Assembly (NCBI RefSeq): GCF_040545475.1
Contig: NZ_JBEPMA010000004.1
Coordinates: forward strand, 62,001-126,000
Source of the DNA: Peptoniphilus_A olsenii
GTDB taxonomy: Bacteria; Bacillota; Clostridia; Tissierellales; Peptoniphilaceae
Length of the DNA: 64,000 nucleotides
Direction of reading: 5' to 3'
Shown: one piece after another, positions 61,677-64,000 of the stretch
Layout of the letters: each line of letters starts with the position of its first letter
Position numbering within the stretch: the stretch's first letter is position 1
Position numbers and translations under genes: made by a program
The notes under the pieces: generated by a model
Seen by the model: the letters and a program-made list of their open reading frames with translations, nothing else
What the model was told of the DNA's origin: nothing
The model's database searches: none

Positions 61677-62599
61677 AATTTATATTTATGGGTACTCCTG
61701 AGTTTGCTGTACCAATTTTAGAACGACTTAATAATCTAGGCGAAATTTCTCTAGTTGTTTCTCAAGAAGATAAGAGAAAAGGCAGAGGTAAAAAGATTAA
61801 AGAGACACCAGTTAAACTAAAGGCTCAGAAACTAGGTCTCGAAGTTTATCAGCCAGCAGATATCAATTCAGAAGAATCAATTCTGAAATTAAAATCTCAA
61901 GAAGCAGATATCATTGTGGTTGTTGCTTATGGCCAGATATTAAATGATGAGATACTAAAGCTTGGTAAGAAATATATAGTAAATGTGCATGCGTCTTTAT
62001 TGCCTAAACTAAGAGGTGCTGCTCCTATCAACAGAGCTATAATAGAGGGTTTTGAAAAAACAGGTGTTAGTTTAATGCAAGTAGAAAAAGGACTTGATAG
62101 TGGCGGAGTAAGTCATGTTAAAGAAATTTATATTGATGATATGAATGCAGGTCAGTTAGAGCATAAACTATCTATGCTTGGTGCTGATTTACTCGAAGAA
62201 TTCATTAAGGAAGCAGAATTAGAAAAAATAAATTTCATACCTCAAGATGATAGCCAAAAAACTTATGCTGAAAAGATTGATAAAAACACATTAAAATTAG
62301 ATTTTAATAATAAATCTAAAGATTTAGTCAACCAAATTCGTGGTTTAAGCCCAAAATATGGAGCAAGATTTTTCTACAAAGATAAGCTATTTAAAATATA
62401 TCGGGCTGAGATTATCGAAGAAAATCGAGAAATTATGCCTGGAACTATATTAAAATCGAGCAATTCTTTTTTAATTAAGACTTTAGATGCTGCTATTTCA
62501 GTCAAAGAAATACAAGCCCCTGGCAAGAAAGTAATGAATATTGAGGACTTTTTGAGAGGTAATTCTTTTGAAAAGGGATATTTAATAGGAGGCAACTAA
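61673..62599 (+). CDS. fmt: methionyl-tRNA formyltransferase
   Basis: Formylates Met-tRNA(fMet). The 308-residue enzyme shows FMGTPEFAVPIL at the N-terminus, the catalytic N104, H106 and D142, the SLLPKLRGAAPI loop (108-119) and a C-terminal OB-like tRNA-binding domain. ATG 61673 overlaps the def stop (ATGA). It forms with def the initiator formylation/deformylation pair and is followed 1 base later by the peptidase gene. Confidence 0.96.
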   Translation: MKFIFMGTPEFAVPILERLNNLGEISLVVSQEDKRKGRGKKIKETPVKLKAQKLGLEVYQPADINSEESILKLKSQEADIIVVVAYGQILNDEILKLGKKYIVNVHASLLPKLRGAAPINRAIIEGFEKTGVSLMQVEKGLDSGGVSHVKEIYIDDMNAGQLEHKLSMLGADLLEEFIKEAELEKINFIPQDDSQKTYAEKIDKNTLKLDFNNKSKDLVNQIRGLSPKYGARFFYKDKLFKIYRAEIIEENREIMPGTILKSSNSFLIKTLDAAISVKEIQAPGKKVMNIEDFLRGNSFEKGYLIGGN

Positions 62600-62600
62600 A

Positions 62601-63293
62601 ATGTATGGATATAATGGTTTTTATGGATTTAATTATTTGATTTATATTTTACCTGGTATACTTCTAGCTATGTATGCTCAAGCCAAAATTAGTTCTGCAT
62701 ATAATAAATATAGAAAAGTTTCAGCTTCAACTTATATGACAGGAGCTGAGGCTGCAAGAGAAATATTAGACAGAAATGGGCTAACTGATGTTACAATAAG
62801 AAAAATAAATGGCACTTTGACAGATCATTATGATCCTAGGAATAAAACTTTGAACTTATCTGATGATGTGTACAGAAATAGTTCTATATCTTCAATTTCT
62901 ATAGCTGCTCATGAGGTGGGTCATGCTCTGCAACATGCACAAGGATATGTACCTCTTAAAATTAGGGCAACTTTAGTACCTTTGGCAAACTTAGGAACAC
63001 AGCTCAGTTATATTTTTATTATTTTAGGCTTTATATTTTCTATATTTTGGATAAAATTAGGGGTAAGTTTGTTCTTTTTTGCTGTTTTATTTCAAATAGT
63101 TACTTTGCCAGTAGAATACAATGCTTCAAACAGAGCAAAAAGAGAACTAGCCAATGGAATATTAGCTGAAGAAGACCTAAAAGGGACGGAAAAAGTATTA
63201 AGTGCAGCTGCGCTAACTTATTTAGCTGCAACTTTAGTGGCAATTGGTCAATTTTTAAGACTACTAAGTATTTTTGGTGGTAGAAGAGATTGA
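62601..63293 (+). CDS. YugP-type membrane zinc metallopeptidase
   Basis: A 230-residue membrane peptidase. It has an N-terminal hydrophobic segment (about 10-27), a zinc site HEVGH at 104-108 in AAHEVGHALQHAQGY, two further helices (about 130-165) and a C-terminal segment EYNASNRAKRELANG with the probable third ligand Glu, ending in more hydrophobic helices. This matches the neutral zinc peptidase YugP family. It sits directly between fmt and rsmB, a placement common in Firmicutes. Start ATG 62601 follows AGGAGG. Substrate unknown. Confidence 0.9.
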   Translation: MYGYNGFYGFNYLIYILPGILLAMYAQAKISSAYNKYRKVSASTYMTGAEAAREILDRNGLTDVTIRKINGTLTDHYDPRNKTLNLSDDVYRNSSISSISIAAHEVGHALQHAQGYVPLKIRATLVPLANLGTQLSYIFIILGFIFSIFWIKLGVSLFFFAVLFQIVTLPVEYNASNRAKRELANGILAEEDLKGTEKVLSAAALTYLAATLVAIGQFLRLLSIFGGRRD

Positions 63294-64000
63294 AAAAGAC
63301 TACTAGAGAAAAAGCTTTGTTAATTCTAAATGATGTATTTTATAAAGGTGCTTTTTTAGAAGAACAATTAGAAATATTAAAACAATCTAAGTTAGATAAC
63401 AGGGACTACACCTTTATTCGTGAAATTACTACTGGCGTAGTACGAAATAGAACGTATTTAGATTATGTTATAAAAACTAATTCTAAGATTAAATTTAATA
63501 AAATTCACAAGATAATTTTAACTATACTAGAAATGGCAATATATCAGATGTTTTTTTTAGATAGAGTTCCAAATTATTCGATAGTTTCTGAATCGGTAGA
63601 ATTAGCTAAGATTTATGGCAATCGTGGTTCTGTTGGTTTTGTAAATGGAATATTAAGAGCTATATCTAAAAATAATGAAATGCCACAAGTCAAAATAAAA
63701 GACAGTATAGATAATTTAAGCACATATTATTCGCACCCTAAGTTTTATACTGATTTTTTTTATAATAATTATTCAGAGGATTTTGCTAAAAAGTTGCTAA
63801 AGGCCAATAATCAAATCCCTCCCTTTACGATTAGAATAAATACTATAAAAACTGATAGAGAAAGCTTCATAAAAAAGCTTTTAGAAGAGGGTTTTAGTTA
63901 TGAAGAAACTCCGTATAAATTTGCTCTAAATATAAAGAATCCTGAAGGAATAATAGATAGTTTGCTATTTAAAGAAGGATATTTTTATGTTCAAGATTTA
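63290..64000 (+). CDS. rsmB: 16S rRNA (cytosine-967-C5) methyltransferase, N-terminal part
   Basis: The gene runs off the right edge; 237 codons are seen. It starts at TTG 63290, overlapping the previous stop (TTGA), with TGGTGG about 12 bases upstream. The N-terminal NusB-like RNA-binding domain is clear: REKALLILNDVFYKGAF, RDYTFIREITTGVVRNRTYL, EMAIYQMFFLDRVPNYSIV and SVGFVNGILRAI. The following PPFTIRINTIKTDRESF segment leads into the methyltransferase domain, which is not in the window. This pattern and the fmt context identify RsmB (Sun). Confidence 0.93.
   Translation, partial: MKKTTREKALLILNDVFYKGAFLEEQLEILKQSKLDNRDYTFIREITTGVVRNRTYLDYVIKTNSKIKFNKIHKIILTILEMAIYQMFFLDRVPNYSIVSESVELAKIYGNRGSVGFVNGILRAISKNNEMPQVKIKDSIDNLSTYYSHPKFYTDFFYNNYSEDFAKKLLKANNQIPPFTIRINTIKTDRESFIKKLLEEGFSYEETPYKFALNIKNPEGIIDSLLFKEGYFYVQDL

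Noticed and set aside
1..64000. Prophage, insertion sequence, CRISPR or toxin-antitoxin island
   Set aside because: No transposase, integrase, phage structural gene, regular spaced repeats or small overlapping toxin/antitoxin pair was recognised.

Overview
The window is chromosomal DNA of a low-GC, AT-rich Gram-positive bacterium. The coding regions favour Lys, Asn, Ile and Glu. TTG start codons are common, and genes are packed with 4-bp overlaps. FtsH, GatCAB, a dcw (division and cell wall) cluster beginning with MraZ, RemA, YhaO/YhaN-like proteins, SLH-domain surface proteins and a PEP synthase all point to an anaerobic Firmicute. A Tissierellia/Peptoniphilaceae-type coccus (Peptoniphilus, Anaerococcus, Parvimonas or a relative) is my best guess. 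That placement is inference from gene content and composition only. I saw no rRNA, recognisable tRNA, CRISPR array, insertion sequence or prophage.

Layout. 1-585: the start of a zinc-ribbon protein and a small Ala/Glu/Asn-rich lipoprotein, both on the minus strand. 762-5410: dnaX, ybaB, recR, a strong terminator, then ftsH. 5667-6965: a YuiF-type Na+/H+ antiporter-family permease. 6966-9003: a sparse, AT-rich stretch with a decayed M23 peptidase remnant, several inverted repeats and a minus-strand Fur-family regulator. 9004-11515: a three-gene zinc-type ABC uptake operon (binding protein with a His-rich loop, ATPase, permease). 11552-12127: an unknown secreted or anchored protein. 12287-15905: a frameshifted YbaK deacylase, then a tight trio of phosphohexomutase, a PfkB-fold protein lacking its catalytic motifs, and an isochorismatase-fold hydrolase. 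15980-20472: an SbcD/SbcC-like pair (YhaO/YhaN type), a second metallophosphoesterase and a CYTH protein. 20526-22871: PEP synthase. 23056-24397: a minus-strand three-gene operon (siroheme-synthase-like protein, cupin, small Cys-Cys protein). 24593-27885: two paralogous SLH surface proteins. 27936-36011: tcdA, pcrA, ligA, gatC, gatA, gatB. 36479-38570: a two-component system. 39032-49805: the dcw cluster. 49849-55515: nrdR, rarA, asnS, leuS. 55565-64000: yicC, remA, gmk, rpoZ, coaBC, priA, def, fmt, a YugP-type peptidase and the start of rsmB.

How the parts work together. Most of the window is core information processing: replication and repair (dnaX, recR, pcrA, ligA, rarA, priA), tRNA charging and modification (gatCAB, asnS, leuS, tcdA, fmt), and the peptidoglycan/septation cluster. 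The dcw cluster runs mraZ-rsmH-ftsL-PBP-mraY-murD-ftsW-murG-ftsQ-ftsZ and lacks murE, murF, murC, murB and ftsA. The accessory features are the zinc uptake system with a nearby Fur-type repressor, the small redox/tetrapyrrole-like operon at 23-24.4 kb, and the cell-wall-binding SLH pair.

Most worth a second look: a roughly six-copy 10-bp repeat upstream of mraZ that looks like the MraZ autoregulatory operator; a PfkB-like pseudoenzyme held in an operon; an orphan Met8-like/cupin/Cys-Cys operon; and a single-base frameshift in an A7 run that inactivates, or conditionally blocks, the YbaK homologue.
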